64,000 bases of DNA from Brasenia schreberi. Taxonomy: Eukaryota; Streptophyta; Magnoliopsida; Nymphaeales; Cabombaceae. The stretch spans positions 35,459,001-35,523,000 of the forward strand of contig JAYKKT010000091.1 in assembly GCA_036023115.1 (NCBI GenBank), written 5' to 3'. The position numbers and the translations under genes are program-made. Shown piece after piece: positions 33,769-46,520 of this stretch (its first letter is position 1; every line of letters begins with the position of its first letter). The notes under the pieces are model-generated. The model was not told the DNA's origin. It did no database searches and was given only the letters and a program-made list of their open reading frames with translations.

Positions 33769-35785
33769 TTACGGCAGCTCTGCAACTGCTTGCTTGCCGG
33801 GAATGAAATTCGCACGCACAAAATTCGTGCTTGTTGTCAAGCCAAGTTGGTATTGGTGATGATATCCTTTTCAGTCTATATCATGTTGGTCTGGTCTGTT
33901 CAAATTATGCTTCCTTTATTATAAAAAATCATTAAAATTCTAAAATAATTTAAACCAATGTTCAAAGGTCTGTGTGCAATTCCACTGTTCATATTGGAAA
34001 TGCTCAGTTGATCTACCAAATATTTCAGTTGGATTATAATATCATTACGACTCTAATAGATATTTGGGACTGGTGACGTCTTGAGAATTCGGAAACCCGA
34101 AAATTCCTTCCATCTACTCTTCTTTCGACTCCGCTTGGGCCAAGGTCTATGACGAATCCAAACCAATCTCGGATAAAAGAAGACCGGGTATGAGAATTCA
34201 TTGTGAGGGGGTAGCCTTTTAGCACTAGATCTCATGATGTAAGCAGACCGGGTATGAGAATTCAGCTGACCGGACACGGGGAAGCTGGATTAAGATCTGG
34301 ATAGAGAACAGAGAATTTGTGTCCATATAAGAATGTAGATAGAGATCCAAACATGTATCTCAACAGGTAGGAATGAAGTTTCAGTTCAGTTGGAAGATCC
34401 TAAATTTACTGAACTTGTTTGTCCCATCAGCTTTTATTGGACCTCCCATGTCCTAATTATCAGTTTTGAATTCAAATATAATTATAATTATCAGGTTTGA
34501 AGTCAAATGTAAAAGTTTGAAATCTTACACTGTTGGATGTATCTAATTGGATCCTGTTTTGGTTATAGATCCAAGTAATTAGATCCCCCTAAACACATTT
34601 GGTGGCCATTATAAAGCTGATTGAAACATAAGTATGCTTCATTTCCCACTTGTCCTCTGGTGGGGAAGCTCCATGTGAGCGTCTGAATGCATACGTACGT
34701 GTACTGCATCATTATATGCGGGGATCCAATCCAAATTCGTGCAAGTGAAAAGCCAGTTTGCTCCAAGATTTGTTGTACTGCATTAGGAACGCAAGTGGGT
34801 CATATCCAGTTGAAGCACAGCAGCATCCGATCCAACAGCGATTAGACCCTCACTGTAATCAAGATTTAGGGATGTGCAAGCATTAGCTTACATGGCAGGG
34901 CTCTTGACTGACATGACGAAGGCCATGAGTTCTAATCCTGGGGCGTGCATAGCTGACTGCTGCCTTCCATTTTAACCAGAAAAAGAAAGCTTTTAGAGAT
35001 AAACTGGGGTTCAGGTGGAGGTGGTTAGTAGCAATTATCTGTATCGGTCGAGGTGATATTATCGAAATTAATCTGAATTAGCCGACCCGAATAAAGATCA
35101 TTTGGTTTTGAGCCGAATGCGACCTGAATATGGATCTATTGGTTGGATCCTGCAAGCAGTATGAGATCCAATTAGATTAACATATGAACTTTTTAGTATA
35201 TGTTTCGAACCAGCTTTCAATCTGAAAATCTGTTTGACAATCAGACCCAAATTTATTTGAAATAGTTTGTTACGTAGATTGTGCGTGCAAGAACGTGCAA
35301 CGAGTTATCACTCAAAACTTACACAGTCATAAATATGTACCTTCATGCATAAAGATTCCTGGAGTCAACATACATAAACAATCTAAATATAATCGCACGA
35401 GGACTCAAAATGAATGCATGCGCCCCTGTCTTGGGCAATAAAATTCAATCCATACAACTAAAAGCTTTTTTTCTATTTCATATTTCGCTATTTCATCAAC
35501 ACAAATACAATTAATCTTTTAAAATTCATGTATAAGTTTCAAATCTCTCTCTGTATATATATATAGAGAGAGAGAAGATCTTGCCCACCATTGATGCTTT
35601 ACATTAATGCCTGGTCATTGCTTTCAAGTGTCATGAGCGTAATAAGGTCCTGTTTCATCATTTTTTCAAATATCCTTACAATTTTTTGAGACTACACTAA
35701 TACTACCAAGAAGCAATAGTCATATATATAAGAGACAACATCAATCGTAGACAAGATTACATACATAAAGAGAGAGACCCCTCTT
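33769..35785. other. intergenic DNA upstream of the glycosyltransferase gene
   Basis: Would include the minus-strand promoter just right of 33768. It has a short direct repeat (GACCGGGTATGAGAATTCA at about 34182 and 34246), one SINE (34878-34985), and a TA/GA run near 35557-35576. No gene seen. Confidence 0.4.
34878..34985 (+). mobile_element. tRNA-derived SINE, subfamily B
   Basis: Box A region TTAGCTTACATGGCAGG (near 34885), box B GAGTTCTAATCCT (34927-34939), then GGGGCGTGCATAG as in the copy at 11485-11600, ending in CCATTTTAACC and an A-rich stretch. Confidence 0.62.
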
Positions 35786-36651
35786 GACGATTAGATTTAA
35801 TGTTAATTATGATTGAGTTAATTAAACTCATGTGCATTAATAATATTTAATTAATGTTTGGTATCCCTAAATATTCAATTGATGCATCATTGATACATGT
35901 GAAAGTCCTAAAGTTTAAAAAGTCATGTGAAGGACTTATGTGTGTCATGACAAAAATAAGACAAAGTTTAATCTCATATTAAAGAATGAGCCAAACCCAC
36001 ATGTTCTTTTATATAGTTGGTAGCTCATGAACCTTAATTCAAAGAGCTTGAGAATGACATGTTAGATCACACATGCGCACACACTCATCGAGTAGGGCTT
36101 GGGCTTGGGAATTGTTTTTTGTCTATCTTTTACACGAAAAACTTTTGATCTAACAATCAAAATTGTTTATGCAGGAACGATTACGGGATGGAGAGATATG
36201 TCGTTTAAATCAGATTTGTGATTTGTGATCCATGACGCAACCTATAAATAAAAGATTAGGACTCTCTAATTCATACTTATGCAATTAACACACTCTCTCC
36301 TCTTGTCTCTTCTCTCTGCTCTCTCCTCTGTTCATGTTCTCTATGGTTGTGTGGTTGCTCCTTGGTTCTTTTTCTCTTGAGTCAAAGCGACTGAGGTATA
36401 ATCGAAGTCAACTCGAAGCAAGTTACGTGACTTTAAGTTTTGTTGCTTGTTTTATCTTGAGAGAAAAGCATAGGTACCCATACCTACTATATAGTGAGAT
36501 GCTAATTTCTATAAGTGAAGTTCGCAAGGGCGATTGATACAAATAAGTTCTCTTTTCGAATTATAGTTTGATTATCTTTTCTATACGGTTGTTTATGGTT
36601 TACTTTAGATATGCGACTGTTATTGATTGGGGCATGTTTATAATTGTTGCA
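35786..36651 (+). repeat. 5' LTR of the old Copia
   Basis: About 866 bp. Its left end is eroded (GATTAGATTTAATG against TGTTGGATTTAATG in the partner). Confidence 0.65.
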
Positions 36652-39323
36652 TATGGAAAAAGTCCAATATGTTAGTTGAATGAAAGAATAGAACCCTATG
36701 CGATATAGTTAATATTTTACTTCAAAGTTAAGGATTACTTACTTATATGAAGGGAAAGTTTTGAATACGACTTACTATATTCTCAATATAGTTCCATAAA
36801 AGTAAGGAAAATAGTACATTTGAGCTTTAGAAGGGTCAAAAGACTCGTATCAAATATCTCAAAGTGTGGGAATGTCTTGTAGAAGTAACCCTCCATGAAC
36901 ACAAAAGAAAGAAATTGTGACCTAAAGCAGTGCAAACTATATTTATGGGTTGCGTGGAGATGAGTTATGTGTACCGATTCTTGGTCCTTATATATGATAT
37001 TTCTGGTATAAATGTCAACATAATAGTTGAGCTTCGTAATGCTACATTCTTTAAGAATGTATTTCTATTGAAAACATGAATTCCCACAAGTGTAACTTTT
37101 AGATATCCCGACCCTACTGTTGTTTTCATTCTCGATGATGTGGAATGGATGATAAATGTGGTGGGTGACTCTGATTGTTTTGTTTTTACATTAGATGTCT
37201 CTTAAGAAATAATTGAAACAAAAAGAAGTAAATGACATAGGATATCAAAGGATTTTGGAAGTGACTTTGTTACTTTCAATATTGATGATGATTTTATCAC
37301 CTTTTAGCATGTTATAACCTCACACGAGGTTAAGTTTTGGAATGAAGCCGTTAGCGATAAAATTTAGTCAATTATCTTTAACAGTACTTGAGAATTGGTG
37401 GATATGCCTCCTCGTTGTTATAGTATCGGTTGCAAGTGAATCTTTAAAAAAAAATGCAAACGGAATAATCAACAAGTAAAAGGCTAGGTTAGTTACATAC
37501 ACAAAGAAGGAATAGATTATTTCAAGACCTATTCCCCAATTTTCCAGATGACCACCATCTTAGTGTTTATAGCACTAACATTCATATATAACTTACAATC
37601 AATCAGATTGATGTGAAGACTGATTTTCTGCATTGTTACCTCAATGAGTAAATTTATATGGATCAACAAGAGGGATTTGTGGTTCGTGGGAATGAGTCTA
37701 AGGTGTGTAAGTTTGTTAAATCATTATATAGTTTTAAAAAAGACCCTAAATAATGCATGAAAAGTTTGATTGTGTAATATCATCGTTTAGCTTTATTTCT
37801 AATGATTATGATAAGTGTGTCTATTTTAAGTCAGTTAATAATGCATTCATCATTCTTTGCCTATATAGATGATATATTATTATTTTGTTATTATATAAGA
37901 ATAGAAAATGAGGCTAAGTCGTTCTTATATAGTAAGTTTGAGATGGAAGATATGGGTGTAGATGACATTTTTCTATAGCTTAAAATAATAAGGTCTACTG
38001 ATAGTATAATAATCTCTCAATCTCGCTATATTGAGAAAGTTTTAAAGATATTTGGATATATAAATTGTAGACATGTTAAGATCTCATATGATTCTTCTAA
38101 GACTTTCTATAAAAATGAAATTAGTATTATCGTGTCTGAATTATGATATTCTTAGATTAATAGTAGTTTGATATATCTAACCAACTATACATAACTAGAT
38201 AGTGTTTTTACCGTATATAAGTTGAGTAGATATACCAGTTGTCCAGATAGAACCCATTAGGAAGCTCTAAATAGAGTATTTCGTTGTATAGGAAACAACT
38301 TTCCTTGTACTAAATTATAATAAACATGATTATGTTTTTCAATGATTTAGTGATATTAGTTGGATAACAAAGAACTATAAGAGTAATGGAGTCACTGGAT
38401 ATGTGTTTTTGTTGGGTGCTGGTGGTGTTACCTTTGAATTAAAAAACAAAATATTTTGTCTCGTTCTACCTTTAAGGCAAAACTGTCATTTGAATGAGAC
38501 TTGACTGAAAGCTTAATGACTTAAGAGACTTATGTCCAGGTTACCTATGGTGAAGAAGTTGTTTCATTCAATTTTAGTATATCATGATAGGATGACTACA
38601 ATTACTAAGATTAATAATTATAAATACAACCAAAAGCAATGGAGAAACATACAAGTTAGACTAAAGTCTTTAAGGGCTCTTGTATTTGATAGGTAATGAT
38701 CGTAGATTTTATTGGATTCAAAGATAACACAGTTGATCATTTAACTAACAATTTATTAGTAACTTTAGTTGAAAAATCTAAGTTGAGAATGTAACTGAAA
38801 CCCATGATCTATTCAAAAGCAGTAACAACCCAGACTAATTGATTGAAGATTTTATAAAGTAGATTCAATGTGGTAGTAATAAGTTGTTGGATGAATATGA
38901 TATCCCTTATAAACCTAAAGTGAAATGATTGAAAGTTTAGTAAGAGATTATTTTATAAATGGGATCGAGTCGAAGGAAATGATGATATCAGTACATTCTT
39001 TGAGATGCACAGCTAAGTTATTGAAATTGTGTGGATGTAATAGAGAATTGGATTGTTTTATAAAATGAATCATGATAAAAGATATGAATATATGACTATT
39101 AATGTATCATCCCTAAAAATCACGTCATAGTCTTTTATTATGTTGTTATCAATAGATACCTTACACCCAAGGTTCCGATTGAAGACATATGTTCACCTAG
39201 TTCTTATAAGGTTAATATTGGATAACTCAAGTAATGGTTCAAACTGAAAGGTACCATTACTAAAAGCATAATATGATGGTTGATTTGGTAAGACACATTA
39301 TATTTGAGGACTTTGTGAGAGAT

Positions 39324-40119
39324 TGTTGGATTTAATGTTAATTATAAGTTGGTTAATTAAACTCATATATATTAATAACATTTAATTAATTTTTTGTATC
39401 CCTAAATATTCAATTGATATATGTGAAAGTCTTAAAGTATAAAAAGTCATGTGTGATAACAAAGAGAAGATAAAGTTTAGTACCATATTTAAAAATGAGA
39501 CAAACCCACATGTCCTTTTATATAGCTAGCAGTTTAAGAACTTTAGTTTAAAGAGCTTGGGGAGAACATGTTAGACCACACATGCACATGTATGCACGCG
39601 TTTGGTAGGGCTTGGGCTTGGAAATTGTTTTCGGTCTATCATTTTGTACAATATTTTTTATGGGAAACGGTTATGGGACAGAGAGGTATATCATTTAGAT
39701 CATATCCATGATTCGTGATCTATCATGCAACCTATAAATAAAGTATTAGGATTCTCTAATCCATACTTATGCGATTAACACACTCTCTCCTCCCGTCTAT
39801 GCTCTATGTCCGTGTTCTCTATGATTGTGTAACTGCTCTATTCTCTTCTTATTGAGTCAAGGCGACTGAGGCGTAGTCAAAGTCGACTCGAAGCAAGGTA
39901 CATGGCTTTAAGTTGAGTGTGTATTTTATGTTGAAAGAAAAGAGTAAGTACCCTATATACTCTATAGTGGAGCATTGATTTAACTAAGAAAAATCCTTCA
40001 AGGTGACACACCGACAAGTTATCTTTTTCTTATTAGTTTGCTTGATTTTTTCGTACGGTTTATTTATGATTTACTTTGGATCTCTGGCTGTCATTGAGTG
40101 GAGCATGTTTATAATTGTT
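39324..40119 (+). repeat. 3' LTR of the old Copia
   Basis: About 796 bp, starting TGTTGGATTTAATG. The right end is set where similarity to the 5' LTR stops (ATAATTGTTATA). Confidence 0.65.
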
Positions 40120-40719
40120 ATATATTGGTTTCTTGCACAGTAATTTTCATCATTGACTTTATAAAAATTGACCATTAGAAAATTCAGTTTTGATAGTAAT
40201 ACTGTTTTATAAGACCTAAAAGAACGGATTCTCTCCGGTAATTGACTTTTGGAGTTGTTTTTTTCATATCGGTTTCGAGATCCAACCACTGATTTTGAGG
40301 ATGACCGATAGATGAGACTAGATTGGCAAAATCAATTCCCTCCCTCTGTGTCTCCGTGTGCGTAACAGCTCGGATTTGGATCAGGTCACATGCGATCCCA
40401 CAGATACACAAACCCTGGTTCCCTGACTGTGGGCAATGGCCCCAGACCACCATCCCTATTCTCTCTATATGTATATACATATACCAAAATATCTTTAAAA
40501 TTTTCAATAGTTTAATAATTGAGATAATGGTTTGTGTTTTGAACCAAGAAAATAAAAAGTACCATTATATATTTTGAAGAGTGCATTTAATGTAGGTAGG
40601 ACCATTTTACCTTTTGCTTAAGGATCCTAACCCATGATCTCAATAATAGAATAATTAAAATCTTTTAGTAGATTTTAGTATCAATAAGTATGTACATCAC
40701 ACCATGAATTGTTTTCTCC

Positions 40720-40751
<32 letters not shown>

Positions 40752-42479
40752 TATATAAGCAGTTAGAATTAGATATCATTTAATTTAATCTAATAACTTG
40801 AGAGAGAGAGAGAGAGATTACCACCTAATATACATTCAGTGAAACTTGTGGCATTGCTGGTGGTGGAAGTGAGCAAGGGGTAGACTGAGAGAGATGAAAC
40901 CCAGGGAGTGAACGTTCACGTCGGTTAGGGCTGGATCAGGGAGAACCTATTCCGACTATTGGAGGCCATCAAATTATACATTTAAAACAGTTTGAATCTT
41001 TATATGACCTGTTCCGACGGATCCGATCACTTGAATAATTCTCGAACTGTCCGAATAGAGGTTTTAACACAAACGATATCTTCCGACGGCTCTCATCAAA
41101 CCCCAAGCTCCCGGCAGTCGGAATAGGTCTCGCATGATTCTGGTGCTTTCGACCGCCGGAATATTTCCACTACAGTGAAGGATGGCCCTTTCTTACTATT
41201 GATTGGATTAAAAATAACGAATGATTTGGAAATAAAGAATAATTATTGGTGCCAGTTTGATCTAGCTGTGCATGAAAGAAAAAGTAAAGAATGATTTGGA
41301 CGTGTTACCTGCCTCTGAACTACGTCATGTAGTTTGAAAATTGTTTCAGGAGGAAATATATAAATGCATCATGCGTCATTATCATGACAAATAAATGAAC
41401 CTCAAGATTTGAGTACATTGATTCCTTGGTCCTACATGAAACAAAAATACTGTGCAAGAAGACCTCCTCCTTTGGTAGGGATGTCAACAGTGAGCCAACC
41501 CGAACGGGTTGGAAGAATACCTAAAACCAAAACTGAACGGGTTGGGTATGAATAAGATGCCTCAATCCATACCCGACTTATATATAAAGAGAAACTGATA
41601 TATACTGAACACTTAAGTGCTAGTAAATTTAGACACATCTTAATCGTGTATTTTTTATTGTAGATAGTTTGATATTTAAATCTTAAAGATAAAAAATATA
41701 TATGTATTTTTTTTGCATGTACACTTTATTCACATGAAATTTTTTGTTTTTGTAAATTTTAAATTTCAATTATCAATCATTGTAGCACAAGGGTTTTGAC
41801 TATCAACTCTTGTTTAATGAAAAATATATCATGAAATCAGAAAAAAAAATGTCCTTTCCTGATTTTACAGTAGCATGATCTCAAGGTCAAATGTGACCGT
41901 TTGTTACTATTGGTAACTTACAGATCCGACCCCAAAGATTGAAATCTAAACAATGACCATGACAGTACGAATGCGATGCTGTAACCTTTGAGGTAAGTGA
42001 GGAGTATGAATGAGTTCAGCAAGTTCGTGGGATCTTAGCTGGTCTGCTTCAGTGGTAGTTTTCTACGTTGTCTCTTTCACTCATTTTACGGGGATGGGAC
42101 TCTTAAGAATTCTACCATTTGATTGTAACTGAGTTCAGTAATCAGCTTGTATAAATTGTTTCATTTTTATGATTCAAAGATTATTTGGATTGTTATATGT
42201 TAAGAAATATTAAAATCATCATAAATTTAGTAATTGACTTTAAACTTTCAATCCATTGCGGTCAACCATTTACTCGATCTACAACCATTTTCATCAAAAG
42301 AACCAATCAATATTCGTTGAAAAAAGAAAAAATAATGAATTAGAAGAAAGAAAAAAGAAAGAGAAAAATGAAGAAAAAAAGATAAAAAGACCGATTTGAA
42401 GGAGGAAATTCATCGATTTATGCTATTGATTTGGTTTTGTTTTTTTCTATTTTTTAGTCGTTTTGATTGATTTTTCAAC
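40120..42479. other. intergenic DNA with CT/GA tracts
   Basis: No gene recognised. A CT run (40717-40741) and an AG run (40800-40816) are complementary and could pair across an AT-rich loop. A repeat rich in AACCCG/CGGGTT words lies near 41490-41580. Confidence 0.4.
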
Positions 42480-42935
42480 CAAAATTGAAAATAAAGGGAG
42501 AAACATGGTCTAGCCGCATGTTTTCTGTTAGGATGCCATAGTTCTTCATTTTTTATTTTTTTCATATGTTTCTTGATTATTTTTTTCTTTTTTTGTTATT
42601 GATTCTTGTGGTTGTTGTTTTCGTATTATTGAGTAGTATTTCTTCATCTTATTGATTCCAATTTTAGTTTCATTTTTCTTCTTTTTTATTTTTCTTTTTT
42701 TTTCAATTAGTTTCATAAGAATATGCATTGAGCTATGAATCATACACTACTAACCGAAACCTTCTTCGTCGGAACAAAGAGATCCCATTAGATATACCTT
42801 TTGTTGGAATTGAGTGGGAGAGGAGAGATTGGGTGAGAGAAATGTTGAGATGGAATGCGAGAGAAAACAGTATTTATACCGACGGTAATTTTATTATTTA
42901 ATGGAAAAAAAGTGTGTGGATAGTAAAAAGAGTGT
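42480..42935. repeat. interspersed repeat, copy 1 of a pair
   Basis: Shares with 43858-44255 a T/C-rich stretch, then a word set of AGAGATCC, GATATACCTTT, GAGTG.GAGAG, and an end of TGTG.ATAGTAAAAAGAGT. Family unknown; no terminal inverted repeats were established. Confidence 0.45.
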
Positions 42936-43857
42936 AATAGTAATACCATATATGTATTTCTATGCATCATTGTGCACATACATATAATATGTATTACATA
43001 TATGTCACCCTATGAACACTAGTGCCACCACAGCATACGTGACATATCACATGTCGCACCATGTCTCACGCACTATTTATAAGGATAGTGGACCAGGCAG
43101 GGTACCAAGGCCGTCTGGGCCAGGGCCTGCCAGGACCAGGTTCCTTGGATATTTCTTTTTTGTGTTTTATGTTTACCTGCTTCTAGGAGCTTCTTTAGGT
43201 TGTTGTCCTAATAGGTATGCATGGACACGCCATACTCTTATAAAACTCTTTCCCTTTATTGTAGTAGTCTGCTTTTGGTGAGAATAAACGAAAGTTCATC
43301 TCCATTTTCAGCATCGTCTCCTTCCTTCTATCCATCGCCATTGTGAGTGGGTGCGAGAACCATACGAGAGAGGACTGGCTAAGTAGTTTCTTTTAAGGAA
43401 AGGGTGAGTGTAAGAGGCCAACAGTCATTAAGAGTTGTAATTTGTGTGTTAGGCCGATGATGAGCGCGAATAGGGATGTGTAATAATATGCATAATATCT
43501 TTTTTACTATTTACAATTTTCTTTTACTGTGATTTTAATTTTACTTTTATTAAAATCTCAAAATTATTTTGATACTTTTAACCATTTGAATCTCTCTCTT
43601 CTTATGTTGGTTATATTCTTACCGTCGACCATTTTATATTATTTTTCTGATGACCTGCGACATAAAGCTCAATCAAATCATCCACCATCTCATAATGAAT
43701 ATGATTGAAAAAGGAAAAAGAAGAGAAAAGGGGGCCAATTCGAATAAGGTTTTAGTGATTTGGTAGAGTATTTTGGTGATTTAATATATTTTTATCATTT
43801 ATTTGATGTATTGATTTTATTTTCAGTTAGAATCAAAACAAAACAATGAGGATTTTT
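42936..43857. other. intergenic DNA between the repeat pair
   Basis: Contains a GC-richer stretch (43080-43150, GGACCAGG/CCAGGACC words) and a TATAAAACTC...GAATAAACGAAAG stretch (43230-43300) that resembles the R-U5 part of a retrotransposon LTR. No matching partner LTR was found in the window. Confidence 0.3.
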
Positions 43858-44255
43858 TACTTGAAATGTTGTTTAATCGTGTCTCCCCAACAAAGAAGAT
43901 GTGTATCAGCCATGTCTTTTCTGTTGGGGAGACACACCTGAGCCACGTTTTTCGTTGTTGTGGAGACTATTTGAGTCGCGTTTTGAGTAGTAGGAAACTT
44001 GATGTTTTTTATTTTTATTGTTGTTGTCCTTCTTTTTCTTTTCATTTTTTTCTTGTTATTTAACTGTGAAGAAAACAATAACACTAAATGTTATCGGTCG
44101 TCTCAGTAAAGAGATCCAATCAGAGATACCTTTGCTTAAAGTGAGTGAGAAAGAAAAGAGAAATGAAGAAATTGAGTGTGAGTGGAGAGAGAAACTCATA
44201 AAGAGTAATTTTGGTATTTTAAAATAAAAGGATGTGTGAATAGTAAAAAGAGTTC
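43858..44255. repeat. interspersed repeat, copy 2 of a pair, with hairpin
   Basis: Related to 42480-42935. Near its left end it carries an exact 14-bp inverted repeat, GTGTCTCCCCAACA at 43879-43892 and its complement at 43922-43935, whose stem continues imperfectly inward. Confidence 0.5.
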
Positions 44256-44593
44256 ATCTCCGTACACGGGTATAACCCGATCTGAATTCAATACAAGCAC
44301 AATCAGATCGAATCTGGTTTGAAATGGATCGGGTCAGGGTTGACCTACTTTTGACGAACCCGAAGTGAGATGACGCGAAGCCAGTCCGTTGACAGGGATT
44401 CGCCACCTCTACGGTTTACCATCCGTAAGATGGACTAGGTCCTGGACCGACCTGACCGGATCCAAGTCGCGTCCGACCCATCGGTTCGCCCATTAGAGAA
44501 AGAGGTTATCGCGACTCCCGCGAGGAGCACCGGCTCATCCCGGACTGTCTCACAGGAGAGAGGGAGGAGGGGGAGGGGGAGAGAGAGAGAGAG
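44256..44593 (+). promoter_or_regulatory. 5' flank of the CCDC97-like gene
   Basis: GC-richer than its surroundings, with ACCCGA/TCGGGT repeat words and a GA-rich tract (44550-44593) directly before the ATG. No clear TATA box. Confidence 0.4.
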
Positions 44594-46406
44594 ATGAAGG
44601 AGAACAAGGAGAGGAAACGTCTGTACGGCGAAGCAGCTGGGGCGATGTGCGAACGCCTCTCTCTCCGCAAAGATCTCTACTTCCCCAAATCTATCAATCG
44701 CCAGAGTACCCTCGTGGATCCACCGAATAGGCGGCCAGTCCTGCTCGACCTTCTCTCCACGGACGCGGCCGTCTTCCTTGGTAAACTACCAAAATTTTCT
44801 TGTAAATTTACTGCCATTAGATATTCTCTTCTTTACCCACTTGTTTCCATCCTCTTTTTTCTCTTTCACGCTATTGCGGTCGCGGTTGGGTGTCGATTGG
44901 ATGCGATATACGGACTTTTTCTTTTTGCGGTTATGATATTTGGGATACAAATGAATAATATAATGCTACAAAAGAAGAAAGCGTCTTATTTGATTAGTGG
45001 GTTGTGGGAGTGTAAGTTGTACTTGGTTGTTCTTTTGGAAAGGGTTGGTAGATATGTTGTTACTTGGCTGAATTTATGGGTCGGTGATGATTTTGCATCT
45101 GGTTATTGAGTTTTAAATTTTGAGTTCTTGGTAGAAGGATGATGAGGGGCCATCGCAAAGTATTAGCTTAGCGTGGTGATTTGTGTTTCGAATCCTGAAA
45201 GTGGCTATTTCATGCACAAGGCAGAGGTGGAGTAATCCCCTCTCTTCCCGATCCTATATGAGACCGATCACCATTTGTGGCACTGTATGATAGAAACTTA
45301 TATGAACCGTTATTCCTATTTATGTACACGATTTCTACAGTGACTGGGTTTCTTTTCCGGTCGGTCTGAGTCAATCTTTAATTGTTGAATGAAGGGTTTG
45401 CAAATGTTTGCACCGAACTGGAGATAAGTCCTTCTGATATGTCATGCTTTATGTGATCCGTGTGCTATCAAACAGTGGATATGAAGGATATGCTTGAAGA
45501 ATGATTTTTTCTTACTTTAATATTTTGATTCCCACTGTCATGCATCTCTTTATTAAGCAAATTACCGAATTCATGATTGTTTGTGGCGCATCAACTCCTC
45601 TCCTTTTTTTTTGGAGAGTAACCAAACAATAAATTAATGGCTCAAATCATCAGCCGTCAGTATTGAGGTTACAAACCCTGGTCCTACCTCGATCCAGTTA
45701 CAGATGCTATTATACTTGGCATATCTAGTTAGTCCATCTGCCTCCCTACAGTGACACAAGACACAAGCATGAAAGAATTTCATAAAGCAGCTAGCTGTAC
45801 CACTGGACAATTGCTCTTTCATATGGACGGTCATCTACACTTTTGCCCTCATTTTTCCATTTATTCATTTCTTCATTGAGACTTCTAGGAAGTTGAATTG
45901 TACATGTTATTAACGCATCTCAGTCATGAATAAGAGAAAGATATGGATCACATTTGAACAATGAAGAACGATTTCTTGAGAGATGATTATAAAATCAATT
46001 GGCATTTGAAGCATCTTCGAAGTGCTATGAATCCAGCTTCTGAAGAGAAGCACTTGTACTCTGTGATTGTAAAGAATCGAAGGCGAGCTTTTCTGGACAA
46101 GCTTATTCATGATGGCCAGTATTTCTCTGAGGATGCCATGAGAGACAGGGAACCCTTTCTACACCATGAGTATGCTGGAAAATTTCAGGATCCTGTAGGT
46201 ATGAGCATGTCTCGGCCAAGCGAGCCTTGGTCAGAGACACTTGATGCGGATAGATGCAGAAATAAGGAAGGAACAAGAAAGGCTCGGTGTTCCAAAGAAA
46301 GAATGGATTAGTCTTAAAGAGGAGGAGGTAGAGGAAGAAGAAGAAGAAGAGTAAGATAAGGAAATGAAAGTAGATGGAATGAGGGTTGTTTCTTCTGATG
46401 TAAAGG
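44594..46406 (+). pseudogene. CCDC97: CCDC97-like gene, frameshifted
   Basis: Exon 1, 44594-44780, reads MKENKERKRLYGEA through LLDLLSTDAAVFL and splits a Glu codon at GTAAAC. Exon 2 starts at 45937 (RYGSHLNNEERFL), and continues with DDYKINWHLKHLRS, KNRRRAFLDKLIHDGQYF, HHEYAGKFQD, then EIRKEQERLGVPKK and an acidic Glu run, the order of the CCDC97 C-terminal domain. CCDC97 associates with the SF3b splicing complex in animals; the plant role is little known. Defects: two bases appear missing near 45988 (frame change between FLE and DDY), another frame change near 46232, and a TAA (46352-46354) within the Glu run with coding-like sequence continuing to a GTACAT donor after 46406. The expected C-terminal exons are not seen before the 11-kb RTE cluster. 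Sequencing error could explain single events but hardly all three. Confidence 0.72.
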
Positions 46407-46520
46407 TACATTCACTTTATGCATCTTAAGTAGAGAATCAAGTTTTGCTTCATGTTTACAATCATCTTTGTTAGCATAGCTACTAATTCTTAAAATTTTA
46501 AATAGCTAGTATCTTTAAAT

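Larger units (their letters stand above)
35786..40119 (+). mobile_element. old Copia LTR retrotransposon with long LTRs
   Basis: Two diverged repeats in direct orientation, 35786-36651 and 39324 to about 40119, both starting like GGATTTAATGTTAATTAT and sharing TATAAATAAA and CACACTCTCTCCTC segments, bracket 2.7 kb of decayed pol. Readable plus-strand pieces: RT near 37611-37740 (VKTDFLHCYLNE, then IYMDQQEGFVV and VCKFVKSLYSFKK), a YIDDILLF active-site block near 37860-37885 and later RNase H-like words. Stops are frequent. The LTRs differ at many positions, so the insertion is ancient. Exact ends and the target duplication are uncertain. Confidence 0.78.

Noticed and set aside
36334..36537. 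67-codon open frame
   Set aside because: It lies in the 5' LTR of the old Copia and has no coding support.
40717..40816. CT/GA tracts as a functional hairpin
   Set aside because: The arms are simple repeats of unequal length; pairing is trivial and not evidence for function.
43230..43310. Possible solo LTR (TATAAAACTC...GAATAAACG)
   Set aside because: No TG...CA ends or target duplication could be fixed and no partner was found.
45150..45250. Another SINE-like stretch with a TTCGAATCC box
   Set aside because: Box A is weak and the body matches neither SINE subfamily in the window; not enough to call.
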